Notes: generated by a model not told the origin, from the sequence alone. 64,000 bases of DNA from Nisaea nitritireducens (GCF_014904795.1 NZ_JACZFS010000046.1:60756-124755); one strand, 5' to 3'; shown: positions 44,176 through 52,691, numbered from the stretch's first letter. Numbers and translations: made by a program.

Positions 44176-45186
44176 ATGTTTCGATCCTTCTTTCTGAACC
44201 GCGAATGGGCGGTCTGGGCGTGGGTTGGTATGGCGTTGATCGTCGGTGGTACCTGGTATCAGGTTCAGCTCGATGTTCAGATCAATGAGTGGTTCGGCGG
44301 TTTCTATGACACGGTTCAGAAGGCGCTCGGCGAGCCGGGCAGCATTTCTATCGGAGAATTCTACAAGCTGCTTCTGACATTTGGACAGATCGCAGGGATC
44401 TACATCGTCGTCGCCGTCTTCCTCGGCTTTTTCACCAAGCACTGGGTGTTTCGCTGGCGCCAGGCGATGAACGGTTTCTACATGTCGCACTGGCAGCATC
44501 TTCGGCATATCGAAGGCGCAAGCCAGCGCGTTCAGGAAGATACAAGGCGGTTTGCGACGATCATGGAATCGCTCGGCAGTAACCTGCTCGACTCCCTGAT
44601 GACCCTGCTCGCATTCCTGCCGATCCTCTGGGGACTTTCCAAGCAGGTGAAAGTGGTCCCGTTCTTTGGGGAGGTAGATCACGCGCTGGTCTATGTCGCG
44701 ATCATCTTCGCGCTTTTCGGGACGGCCGTACTTGCCGTGGTCGGTTTGAAGCTGCCGGGCCTGGAATTCAACAATCAGAAGGTGGAAGCGGCCTATCGCA
44801 AGGAACTGGTTTACGGCGAGGATCACGAGGACCGTGCCACGCCGCCGACCGTGTGGGAATTGTTCCAGAATGTCCGGAAGAACTATTTCCGGCTGTTCTT
44901 CCACTACATGTATTTCGATGTCGCCAAATGGAGCTATCTGCAGTTTGGTGTTCTGGTGCCCTATATCGCGCTCGCCCCCACCATTGTCGCCGGAGCCATC
45001 ACGCTCGGTGTCATGCAGCAGATTGTCCGGGCATTCGGCCGGGTGGAATCGTCTTTCCAGTTTCTGGTCCGGAGCTGGGGCACCATCGTCGAGCTGATCT
45101 CAGTCTACAAACGCCTGCGCGCTTTCGAAGCTCAGCTCGAAACGTTGCCACCGGAGCCGCGACCGCAACCCGAAGCGGCTGACTAA
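44176..45186 (+). CDS. sbmA: SbmA/BacA family peptide transporter
   Basis: A 336-residue membrane protein of the SbmA/BacA group, a proton-driven importer of peptide antibiotics and modified peptides with an ABC exporter-like fold but no ATPase domain, as here. Characteristic pieces are NREWAVWAWVGMALIVGGTW, VQLDVQINEWFGGFYDTVQ and HWVFRWRQAMNGFYMSHWQ, then IEGASQRVQEDTRRFA and SSFQFLVRSWGTIVELISVY. In rhizobia and Brucella BacA is needed for host interaction and very-long-chain fatty acid in LPS. It follows the PAS kinase by 107 bases on the same strand. Confidence 0.9.
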   Translation: MFRSFFLNREWAVWAWVGMALIVGGTWYQVQLDVQINEWFGGFYDTVQKALGEPGSISIGEFYKLLLTFGQIAGIYIVVAVFLGFFTKHWVFRWRQAMNGFYMSHWQHLRHIEGASQRVQEDTRRFATIMESLGSNLLDSLMTLLAFLPILWGLSKQVKVVPFFGEVDHALVYVAIIFALFGTAVLAVVGLKLPGLEFNNQKVEAAYRKELVYGEDHEDRATPPTVWELFQNVRKNYFRLFFHYMYFDVAKWSYLQFGVLVPYIALAPTIVAGAITLGVMQQIVRAFGRVESSFQFLVRSWGTIVELISVYKRLRAFEAQLETLPPEPRPQPEAAD

Positions 45187-45244
45187 CCCGGAGCTGGACT
45201 GACAGCGAAGCGCGGCGAAGACGGGAGCTTTTGGCCAGACAGTT

Positions 45245-46276
45245 TTACGCCGGCTCTGTGCGCCGCCAGTAAGCAGCGCTGGACCGGCGTTCGGCCGGAA
45301 GTTCGAGAGTGGATTTGAAATGTGTCCGGAGGGCTCTGGCCTGTTCGGCTTCGCCGGCAAACCAGTAAGTGCCGTTCCCGGTTGCGGGTGCCGCGATGGC
45401 TTTCATGGCATCGACAAGATCGGCGGTGCTGACCCAATCGATCATGAAATTCGCCGGCAGGGCGATCTCGAATGGGGCCTGATGCGAATGCAGACCGATG
45501 ACGACATGTCCGCCGGTCTGATTCGGACGATTTTCCAGAATGCGCAGGATCGCTGGGACAGCCGTATCGTCGCCGCCGATCGCGAGCCACCCTTCCGGCG
45601 GGAAATAGCCGCCACCCGGGCCGAGCATGCCAACGGCATCGCCCGGTTGTGCCGTTTCTGACCAGTCTGCAAAAGCGCCGCCGGCATGGCGGACAATATC
45701 GATGTCGACCTCACCGCTCTCGGGGCGAATCTGCCGGATCGTGTAGACCCGGACCGTCAGACTGTTGTCACCGTCCGGATAATGGACTGCGCCGGACGGC
45801 TCTATCGTTGGCCATACCGTTTCACGGTCGCCCGGCACCTCCGGAAACATCAGGCGGACATGCAAACCGCGCTGATCGAACGGGGCCAGATCCTCGCCCT
45901 TCAGCGTCATCCGCAACAGCCAGCTGGAGAGAGGCTGTACCTGCGCGACCGTCATTTTCCGGAAATTTTTCGGCTGGCCGGGCGCGGGGGCGACGCCGCT
46001 CCAGGTGATGGTTTTCGCCAGAACGGGATCGGTTTCCGCCAGATAGTGGGTGATCGATCCCTGAAGGGTTGTCAGTGCCGCTTCGTCGGGTGACTCGATC
46101 CTGACCTGAAGCGCGCCATCCTGTGCCAGCAAGTAGATGCGACCGAAATCGGTCTCATACGTCGCGTCATTCGCGGCGCGCGCCACCGGCAGGATATCGT
46201 GGGATTCCAGGTGACGGATATGTTCGTCCAGCCAGATCCCGGCATTGCCCACCGAAACCAAAAGTTCTGCTTGCAT
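45245..46276 (-). CDS. Siderophore-interacting FAD-binding reductase (SIP family) with DUF2218 domain
   Basis: A 343-residue protein. The first 95 residues are a DUF2218-like domain (LDEHIRHLESHDILP onwards). The FAD domain follows, with RVYTIRQIRPE as the flavin-binding R-x-Y-T motif and VRHAGGAFADWSETAQPGDAV. The C-terminal SIP/NAD(P)H domain has GWLAIGGDDTAVPAI and YWFAGEAEQARALR. It releases iron from ferric siderophores by reduction in the cytosol. A Fur-like half site lies 38 bases upstream. It is convergent with SbmA; no siderophore receptor gene is in the window. Confidence 0.9.
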   Translation of the reverse strand: MQAELLVSVGNAGIWLDEHIRHLESHDILPVARAANDATYETDFGRIYLLAQDGALQVRIESPDEAALTTLQGSITHYLAETDPVLAKTITWSGVAPAPGQPKNFRKMTVAQVQPLSSWLLRMTLKGEDLAPFDQRGLHVRLMFPEVPGDRETVWPTIEPSGAVHYPDGDNSLTVRVYTIRQIRPESGEVDIDIVRHAGGAFADWSETAQPGDAVGMLGPGGGYFPPEGWLAIGGDDTAVPAILRILENRPNQTGGHVVIGLHSHQAPFEIALPANFMIDWVSTADLVDAMKAIAAPATGNGTYWFAGEAEQARALRTHFKSTLELPAERRSSAAYWRRTEPA

Positions 46277-46313
46277 GACCCCGCGCCGATCCCGGCGTCA
46301 ACTGGCCGAGTCT

Positions 46314-46332
46314 GATAATGAGAGTTGTTCGC
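46314..46332. promoter_or_regulatory. Fur-like half site before the siderophore-interacting reductase
   Basis: GATAATGAGAGTTGTTCGC shares its first 13 bases exactly with Fur-like site 1 at 36138 and keeps the full left half GATAATGA of the Fur consensus, while the right half is degenerate. It is 38 bases upstream of the start at 46276. Iron control of this gene is likely on functional grounds. Confidence 0.5.
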
Positions 46333-46388
46333 AGAATCAGTCGCAATTCATGACGGATGTCAAGTTTTCGTGGAACGATGGATCAAGA

Positions 46389-48284
46389 TCACCGGGTGAC
46401 TGTTGCAGATCCGCTTTCAAGTGCGCGCTTCTGGGCGGCGATCCGGAACTGTGCGTTGCTCGCGCCATAACCGGCATATCCGCCCCTGCGCTCGACGATC
46501 TCGAAGAAGAATCCCTCGCCATAATTGGGACTGTAAATCTGGAAGTATTCGCCCAGATCATCGCGGTCATAGAGGATGCTGGCCTCTTTCAGCCGGTCGA
46601 GCAGGTCGCCGTCGAGGGCAAAGCGCGCATCCAGGTCGTCATAATAGTTCGGGGAAATCGGCAAGGGGACGAAGCCGGTTTTTTTCAGCTGGTCCGCCGT
46701 GGCGAAAATATCGTCTGTTCTGAAGGCCACGTGCTGGACGGCCGAGCCGAAGCTCTCGGTGATGAAGTGTCCGGCGAGAGTCCTCCGGTTCTCGGCACCG
46801 TTCAAGGTGATTCGGAGCGAGCCTTCGGGATTCTCGATGGCCTGGCTCCGGACCAGTCCGGCGGGATCGACGACATCGACCATTGGCGTTTTCCGCGTGT
46901 CGAAAATCGATGTGTAGAACAGCAGCCAGGTCAGCATTTCCTCGTAGTTCATGGTCTGGGCGAGATGGTCGATACTGGTCAGGCCGGCGTCCTGTCCCTG
47001 TATCTGCCCGTCTTCCGCCTTGAACTCGATCTCCCACACCCGGGCGAGCTCGCTGTGATTGTCGAGGAAATGCATGATGCCGCCACCGACTCCGCGAATG
47101 GCGGGAATGCTCAGCTCGCCGGGGCCCACAGGCTGTTCGAAAAGGGTGGCGCCGAGCTGGCGCGCCCGTTCCACAGTCGCGGCGGCGTCCTCCACCTTCA
47201 AGCCGATATCGCAGACGGTCGTGCCATGCACTAGGTAGGAGGAATGGGCGAAGCCTTCCCGTTCGGTGTTGATGACGATGTTGATGTCACCCTGGCGCCA
47301 GAGCTTCACATCCTTCGCGATGTGCTGGCCGGCTTTCTGAAAGCCGAGAGCGGTCAGTTGGGCGCCGAGCTCTTCCGCCTCCTTCTCATCGGCCGCGAAT
47401 TCGATGAACTCGATGCCCGAGGCACGGACCCGGTCCGGCATGTCCGGAACGTCCATCGCGATCCCGGGCTCGGAGCGTTTCACCCGGTCCATCAGATAGA
47501 CCAGGGAGCGGTGCCCATCGATGGAAATGGTCTTGGGGGAGCCGCCACGGAACTGGTCGTTGAAGATTTCGAGGGAGACATAGCCGTCGTACCCGGTGGC
47601 GGCGACGGCGCTCATAAACTTGGTGACGTCGAGATCGCCTTCCCCCGGCATGCAGCGGTAATGCCTGCTCCAGTGAAAGAGATCCATGTCGATCGCCGGT
47701 GCGTCGGCAAGTTGAACGAAAAAGATCTTGTCGCCCGGAACGGACCGGATGGAATTCGGGTCCAGCTCCCGTGCGAGCGTATGGAAGGAGTCGACGATCA
47801 GGCCGATATTCGGATGATCGGCCCGGCGGACGATTTCCCAAGCGTCCCGGTGGTCGTTGATATGCCGCCCCCAGGCGAGCGCTTCATAACCGACGCGGAT
47901 TCCCCGTTTGGCCGCACGCTCGCCAAGTTCGGCGAAATCCGCTGCCGCCCGGTCGATGCCGCCAAGAGAGAGCGGAGAGACGTTGGAGCAGATCAGCACG
48001 AGGTCCGCACCGAGCTCTCTCATCAGGTCGAACTTCCGCTCTGCCCGGTCGAAGGTGCGGGCGCGTTGCGGCTCGGGCATGCCTTCGAAGTCGCGGAACG
48101 GCTGGAACAGTGTGATCTCCAGCCCATGGTCGCGCACAAGCTGCCCGGCATCCCGGGGCGATCCGTCGAAGGCGAGGAAATCGTTCTCGAAGATCTCGAT
48201 CCCGTCGAACCCGGCGGCGGAGATGGCCGCCATTTTCTCCTCGAAGTCACCCGAAATCGAGACGGTGGCGATGGATGTTTTCAT
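46389..48284 (-). CDS. quiC: Two-domain 3-dehydroshikimate dehydratase (QuiC type)
   Basis: A 631-residue fusion of a sugar phosphate isomerase/epimerase-like TIM barrel (about 1-280, with VSISGDFEEKMAAISAAGF and AYEALAWG-type GYEALAWGRHINDH) and a 4-hydroxyphenylpyruvate dioxygenase-like domain (about 290-610, with HFLDNHSELARVWEIEFK, QHVAFRTDDIF and FEIVERRGGYAGYG). This pairing is the hallmark of the Pseudomonas-type enzyme converting 3-dehydroshikimate to protocatechuate; the N-terminal barrel does the dehydration. The context of a shikimate dehydrogenase and TRAP importer agrees. ATG at 48284 is preferred over GTG 48293. Confidence 0.9.
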   Translation of the reverse strand: MKTSIATVSISGDFEEKMAAISAAGFDGIEIFENDFLAFDGSPRDAGQLVRDHGLEITLFQPFRDFEGMPEPQRARTFDRAERKFDLMRELGADLVLICSNVSPLSLGGIDRAAADFAELGERAAKRGIRVGYEALAWGRHINDHRDAWEIVRRADHPNIGLIVDSFHTLARELDPNSIRSVPGDKIFFVQLADAPAIDMDLFHWSRHYRCMPGEGDLDVTKFMSAVAATGYDGYVSLEIFNDQFRGGSPKTISIDGHRSLVYLMDRVKRSEPGIAMDVPDMPDRVRASGIEFIEFAADEKEAEELGAQLTALGFQKAGQHIAKDVKLWRQGDINIVINTEREGFAHSSYLVHGTTVCDIGLKVEDAAATVERARQLGATLFEQPVGPGELSIPAIRGVGGGIMHFLDNHSELARVWEIEFKAEDGQIQGQDAGLTSIDHLAQTMNYEEMLTWLLFYTSIFDTRKTPMVDVVDPAGLVRSQAIENPEGSLRITLNGAENRRTLAGHFITESFGSAVQHVAFRTDDIFATADQLKKTGFVPLPISPNYYDDLDARFALDGDLLDRLKEASILYDRDDLGEYFQIYSPNYGEGFFFEIVERRGGYAGYGASNAQFRIAAQKRALESGSATVTR

Positions 48285-48336
48285 CGAAGTCACTTCTCCA
48301 TGTGTCCGGGGATTGTCATGCGGTATCCGCCGTCAT

Positions 48337-50001
48337 TTATGCGCATGTGGCTTTGAGCCAGGCGCACATCCGGCGCAGCGAAGCTTCCGTTTCAGGGCAA
48401 TATTCCATCGCCCGCAGATAGCCATGGATCAGGCCTTCGCCCGGGGCTCGGGCGACCGGCACTCCGGCCGTCTCAAGCGCGTCCGCATAGGCAATGCCGC
48501 TGTCGCGCAGCGGGTCGTACTGGGCGACGGCAATGAATGCCGGGGGCAGCCCGGTATGGCTGCTGGCGGCGAGCGGGGCGATATAGGGATCGCTGTTCAG
48601 TTGCGCCGCATCGGCGCAATAGAGCGCGTTATTTTCCGCCATGCCGGCGACCTTCAGCAACGGGCCGTTAGCGTTCTCGACATAGGAAGGCCGGGTGCGG
48701 TCGAAATCGCAGGAAGGATAGACGAGCATCTGCGCCCGGAGCGGTATGTTCAGCTCCCTGCATTTCAGGGCGACCGCCGCGGCGATGTTGCCGCCTGCGC
48801 TATCGCCGCCGACGGCGATACGGGCCGGGTCGATACCGAGTTTCCCGGCGTTCTGGTGTGCCCATTCCACGACCGAGGTGCACTGCTGGAAAGCGGCGGG
48901 GTAGGGGTGTTCCGGTGCCAGTGCGTAATCGACGCTGATCACCGTTTGCCTGTTCCAGTCAGCGATGCGAGCCGTAATGTCCCAGTGAGTTTCCGGGCTG
49001 CCCTGCATCCAGCCGCCGCCATGCATGTAGATCAGGGCGGATTGCGGCGCGCTGTCGGCATGACGGAATACCCGAACGCGAACGGGGCCACCGGGACTGT
49101 CGATCCAGTGCTCCTCGTCCGTCTCCACACCCTCCGGCGTCTCCAGCCGCATTTCGCGGGCGATGGCTTCGAACCTGACACGGCGGTCAGCCGGTGTGGC
49201 ACCCGGTGCCAGGCTGGCCCACTTGCTGTCCCAGACATCAAGGAACCGGACAATGCCGGGAAGAATCCGGCGCGTTTCATCCAATGAATTAAGCACGCTG
49301 CGTCCTTTGTCTGTATCGGTCCGCATGACGAAGCGCAGGATCATGTCGCCGACATGCCGGCGCAGCATCTGCTGGCCTCTGGGGCTGAACAGGTCGTCTC
49401 CGAAAATCCGGGAGAAGGTCGATCGGTTGGAAACGTTGAAGTAACAGAGAGCCGAGATGTGCCAGTGCAGTTCAAGCGCCGTCAGTCCGCGCCGGAACAG
49501 GCCAAGCTCGCAGCCGCGTGCATAGATGTTCTCCAGCAACCGTATCGCTGAGCTGTTCTGCCCGACGATACCGTCGGACCGGGACATATGCTCTCCGTTA
49601 TGGATGTTTTCGATGGTCACAAGGCGGACGAAATTGACCGCGTTGCGATGGTGGTCGAAGGTGAATTCGGCAAGCTGACGCAGCGCTTCGACCGGCGGGA
49701 CCTGTGCCAGGTCGAGGGCATCCTCGGACCGGCGCATTTCCTGATAGGCGTCTTCCAGAGCGGCCCGGTATAGGCCTTCCTTGTCGCCGAAATAGTAATA
49801 GATCATCCGCTTCGAGGTCTTGGTCTTGGCCGCAATCTCCGAGATGCGCGCGCCAGAGAGTCCCTTCGCCGCGAAAATCTCGCGGGCAATCTGAAGAATG
49901 TTGGCCTGAACCGCGTCGGGGTCCTGCTTCCATCCCTTGCGGAACAATTCTCCCGGCTGGTCCCCCGGCTGGTCTGATGACGTATCAACCTCGCCCAACA
50001 T
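48337..50001 (-). CDS. TetR regulator fused in frame to an HSL-type alpha/beta hydrolase
   Basis: One frame of 554 residues. Residues about 30-230 are a TetR protein: ILQIAREIFAAKGLSGARIS and KTSKRMIYYYFGDKEGLYRA form the HTH, and a TetR_C-like ligand domain follows. Residues about 236-554 are a hormone-sensitive-lipase family esterase: HGGGW (327-331) is the oxyanion hole, GDSAGG (399-404) has the nucleophile Ser401, with Asp497 in AQYDPLRDS and His526 in LIHGYL. No stop separates them. An AAAGGA stands 6 bases before an in-frame GTG at 49296, which would give a 319-residue esterase of normal length. Sits between quiC and the divergent shikimate dehydrogenase. Confidence 0.82.
   Translation of the reverse strand: MLGEVDTSSDQPGDQPGELFRKGWKQDPDAVQANILQIAREIFAAKGLSGARISEIAAKTKTSKRMIYYYFGDKEGLYRAALEDAYQEMRRSEDALDLAQVPPVEALRQLAEFTFDHHRNAVNFVRLVTIENIHNGEHMSRSDGIVGQNSSAIRLLENIYARGCELGLFRRGLTALELHWHISALCYFNVSNRSTFSRIFGDDLFSPRGQQMLRRHVGDMILRFVMRTDTDKGRSVLNSLDETRRILPGIVRFLDVWDSKWASLAPGATPADRRVRFEAIAREMRLETPEGVETDEEHWIDSPGGPVRVRVFRHADSAPQSALIYMHGGGWMQGSPETHWDITARIADWNRQTVISVDYALAPEHPYPAAFQQCTSVVEWAHQNAGKLGIDPARIAVGGDSAGGNIAAAVALKCRELNIPLRAQMLVYPSCDFDRTRPSYVENANGPLLKVAGMAENNALYCADAAQLNSDPYIAPLAASSHTGLPPAFIAVAQYDPLRDSGIAYADALETAGVPVARAPGEGLIHGYLRAMEYCPETEASLRRMCAWLKATCA
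49294..49308 (-). promoter_or_regulatory. Internal ribosome binding site and GTG for the esterase
   Basis: On the minus strand AAAGGA (49303-49308) lies 6 bases before GTG (49294-49296), in frame with both domains of the fused protein. Starting here gives a stand-alone esterase of 319 residues, the usual size for the HSL family. It may be a relic of two separate genes or an active second start. Confidence 0.55.
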
Positions 50002-50123
50002 TTCCTCCCATCGTGTTCTTCAGTTTCTTTCGTTGGTCTCAGCATAACGGAGTACTGCACCGGGTGCGCGCCTTCGTGCCGAGCCTCCCCTGGGCTGTCA
50101 GGAGGGGTTGAGCGCATCACTAT

Positions 50124-50152
50124 TGACATATTTAACCGTGATGAACAATATC
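50124..50152 (+). promoter_or_regulatory. Sigma70-type promoter of the shikimate dehydrogenase gene
   Basis: TTGACA (50124-50129), a 17-base spacer and CAATAT (50147-50152) give a close match to the housekeeping promoter. The transcription start would fall near 50159, about 36 bases before the ATG at 50195. It is the best promoter that I found in the window. The spacer contains TTTAACCGT, related to the palindrome at 50167. Confidence 0.6.
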
Positions 50153-50166
50153 GAGAAAAATAAGCC

Positions 50167-50182
50167 CGACTGTTAACGGTCG
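50167..50182. promoter_or_regulatory. Candidate TetR operator before the shikimate dehydrogenase
   Basis: CGACTGTTAACGGTCG is a palindrome around GTTAAC with one mismatched pair (14 of 16 bases). It lies between the predicted promoter (50124-50152) and the start codon at 50195, where a bound repressor would block elongation or initiation. The TetR domain encoded divergently at 48337-50001 is the natural candidate. This is inferred from position and symmetry. Confidence 0.55.
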
Positions 50183-50194
50183 TGGACATAAGGG

Positions 50195-51082
50195 ATGGGC
50201 GTTGTGGAAGTTGAAGTCGAGGGCATCGGTGGAGCCTCGCTGCCGGATTGTGTGCTGGCTGGCCTGATTGGCAACAGCATTCAGGCTTCGCGAACGCCCA
50301 GAATGCATATGGATGAAGGGGCCGCGCTCGGGTTTCCTTACGAGTACCGGCTGATCGATCTGCCCCGCGATCTGGAAGAGGCGGCGATTGCCCGGATCCT
50401 TGCAGGTCTGGAAGATACCGGATATCGCGGCGTCAATGTAACCGTACCGTACAAAAGAGACATTCTGACGCATCTTGATGCGCTGTCCGATGACGCGCAT
50501 GCAGTGGGTGCCGTCAATACCGTACTGTTCACCAAGGACGGCAGGATCGGGCACAACACGGATTATTGGGGTTTTGCGGAAAGCCTGCGACGCGGCCTTC
50601 CGGATGTTGCGCGCGATAAGGTGCTGCTGATGGGGGCGGGGGGCGCCGGCCATGCGGTCGCGCATGCCCTGGTGGATTCCGGCGTTGGAACGCTGCTGGT
50701 TTGCGATACGAACCGGGAGCTGGCCACGTCCCTTGTCTCCGAGCTGAATGAGCGCGCCGGAGCCGGGCGCGCCGAGCTTGTAGAGGATGTCGCGGAAGCG
50801 GCGAAAGCTGCCGACGGCATCGTCAACGCCACCCCGGTGGGCATGCTGAAAATGCCGGGAATGCCGATCGACGGCGCACTTGTCGAGCCCCGTCATTGGG
50901 TCGCGGACATTGTCTATTTTCCATTGGAGACAAAGTTACTTGCACATGCCCGCGGAAAGGGCTGTGCGGTTTTGTCGGGTGCCGGTATGGCGCTCTTTCA
51001 AGCAGTCCGGGCTTTCGAGCTGTTCACCGGCGTTACGCCGGATGCCGACCGGATGAAGGCGGTGTTCGACTCGTTCGACTGA
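50195..51082 (+). CDS. Quinate/shikimate dehydrogenase
   Basis: A 295-residue member of the shikimate dehydrogenase family. The substrate-binding domain has the catalytic Lys in GVNVTVPYKRDILTHLD and the Asn/Asp pair in GAVNTVLF and HNTDYWGF. The NAD(P)-binding loop is MGAGGAGHAVAHALV. The N-terminal GLIGNSIQASRTPRMHMDEG is typical of catabolic quinate/shikimate dehydrogenases rather than biosynthetic AroE. It oxidises shikimate or quinate to the 3-dehydro form, feeding the adjacent QuiC enzyme. The start at 50195 has a weak ribosome site. No second aroE is in the window. Confidence 0.87.
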   Translation: MGVVEVEVEGIGGASLPDCVLAGLIGNSIQASRTPRMHMDEGAALGFPYEYRLIDLPRDLEEAAIARILAGLEDTGYRGVNVTVPYKRDILTHLDALSDDAHAVGAVNTVLFTKDGRIGHNTDYWGFAESLRRGLPDVARDKVLLMGAGGAGHAVAHALVDSGVGTLLVCDTNRELATSLVSELNERAGAGRAELVEDVAEAAKAADGIVNATPVGMLKMPGMPIDGALVEPRHWVADIVYFPLETKLLAHARGKGCAVLSGAGMALFQAVRAFELFTGVTPDADRMKAVFDSFD

Positions 51083-51131
51083 CCGTCGCGGGACGCAGGG
51101 TCCGCAAAATTCGCAAAAAAGGGAGGAAACA

Positions 51132-52124
51132 ATGCGAAGTCAAACGATGAAAGGCACCCTTCGTGGTGCCGTTGCCGCAATGGCGCTTCTGGTCACGGCA
51201 GGAGCCGTCAATGCGGCCGACAAGGTTGAGATCATCTATTCCGATACCGTTCAGGAAACGGACCGCCGCAGCGGTATCCTGAAGGAACATTTCGCCGGGT
51301 GTTTGGGCGATGGCTTTGAGTTCAAGCCCTATTTCGGCGCCACTCTGTTCAAGCAGGGCACCGAGCTGACCGCCATGCAGCGCGGCAATCTCGATATGGC
51401 CAACCTCGCCAGCTATGACTTCGAAAACCAGGTTCCGTCCGCCTCCATCCTTGGCACCGGATATCTGTTCCGGGGCTACGAGCACATGCGCAAGGTGTTC
51501 GACGGCGATGTGATGGACGGCCTGTTCGGTGAGATCCAGGAGAAGACCGGGGTCAAGGTCCTGGCCAATCCTTATATCGGCACCCGCCACGTCAACATCA
51601 AAGGCGACAAGAAGATCATGACGCCGGCGGACATGGCCGGCATCAAGCTGCGTATGCCGGGTGGTGAGGGCTGGCAGTTCCTGGGTAAGGCGCTTGGCGC
51701 CAACCCGACGCCGGTGGCCTTCACGGAGGTTTATACGGCGCTGCAGACCGGTACCGTGGACGGGCAGGACAATCCGCTGCCGACCAATAAGCAGATGAAG
51801 TTCTACGAGGTGACCAATCAGATCATCCTGACCAGCCACCGGGTCGCCACCAACATCTTCGCCATGTCGGGCAAGAAATGGAACAGCCTGAACGATGCCC
51901 AGAAGGCGAAGGTCAAAGAATGCTCCATGAGTTTCCAGGCAGCCATGGACAAGAGCACGCTCGGACTTGAGAAGGAAATGGCGGACTTCTTCGAGAAGGA
52001 AGGCCTGAAGCTCTACAAGCCGGACATCGACGCGTTCCGCAACCACGCGCTCGATATGTACAAAAACTCCGATTATTCGAAGAACTGGCCCGCCGGACTC
52101 CTCGAAAAGATCAATAAGACCTAA
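51132..52124 (+). CDS. dctP: TRAP transporter substrate-binding protein (DctP type)
   Basis: A 330-residue periplasmic receptor with a signal peptide (about 1-28; KGTLRGAVAAMALLVTAGAV, cleavage near NAA-DKVEI). The conserved Arg that binds the carboxylate of the ligand is in AGIKLRMPGGEGWQFLGKAL, followed by GANPTPVAFTEVYTALQTG and VDGQDNPLPT, all typical of DctP. The ribosome site GGAGG stands in front. It is the receptor of the QM permease genes that follow. The neighbours suggest shikimate or quinate as ligand, but this is inferred from context only. Confidence 0.92.
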   Translation: MRSQTMKGTLRGAVAAMALLVTAGAVNAADKVEIIYSDTVQETDRRSGILKEHFAGCLGDGFEFKPYFGATLFKQGTELTAMQRGNLDMANLASYDFENQVPSASILGTGYLFRGYEHMRKVFDGDVMDGLFGEIQEKTGVKVLANPYIGTRHVNIKGDKKIMTPADMAGIKLRMPGGEGWQFLGKALGANPTPVAFTEVYTALQTGTVDGQDNPLPTNKQMKFYEVTNQIILTSHRVATNIFAMSGKKWNSLNDAQKAKVKECSMSFQAAMDKSTLGLEKEMADFFEKEGLKLYKPDIDAFRNHALDMYKNSDYSKNWPAGLLEKINKT

Positions 52125-52187
52125 TATCCGAGACGGCACCGGCGCTCGTGCGGCGCCGGTGCGGCCGTCTTTTCCGGAGGGACCGCT

Positions 52188-52691
52188 TTGCTGGGTTGGC
52201 TATCGCGTCGCGCCGAGAATTTTCTCGCGCTGGTGCTCGCTGCATTGTTCGCGAGCTTTCTCATACAGATTGTTTTCCGCTACGTGCTGAACCTGCCGCT
52301 GGGCTGGACGGTCGAAATGGTCTCGATCTGCTGGCTGTGGGGCATTCTCTTCGGCTACGCCTTTGTCGTCCGTGACAACGACATCATCCGGCTCGACATC
52401 ATCTATGACATGTTCCCGCGCGGCGGACGCCGTGCCCTCGATGTGATCACGGGCCTGATCTGCGCCGGCCTCTTTGCCTGGACGCTGCCGAAGGCCTGGG
52501 AATTTATCGATTTCATGAAGATCGAGAAGACGGCCTATATCCGCCTGCGCTTCGATTATGTCTTCGCCATTTACGTTCCCTTTGCGCTGGCTGTGATCTT
52601 CCGGTCCCTGCGCAGTGTCTGGTACGGCCTTTCCGGCAAAGGCCCCGCCTTCAGCCCTACGCACGGGGCGGAGACCCATGACTATGATTGA
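52188..52691 (+). CDS. dctQ: TRAP transporter small permease (DctQ type)
   Basis: A 167-residue membrane protein with four hydrophobic segments. The pattern FRYVLNLPLGWTVEMVSICW with WGILFGYAFVVRDNDIIRLD is the DctQ signature. The start is TTG at 52188, supported by GGAGG 6 to 8 bases upstream. It overlaps the start of the large permease gene by 14 bases, which means coupled translation. It joins DctM in the sodium-driven importer. Confidence 0.9.
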   Translation: MLGWLSRRAENFLALVLAALFASFLIQIVFRYVLNLPLGWTVEMVSICWLWGILFGYAFVVRDNDIIRLDIIYDMFPRGGRRALDVITGLICAGLFAWTLPKAWEFIDFMKIEKTAYIRLRFDYVFAIYVPFALAVIFRSLRSVWYGLSGKGPAFSPTHGAETHDYD

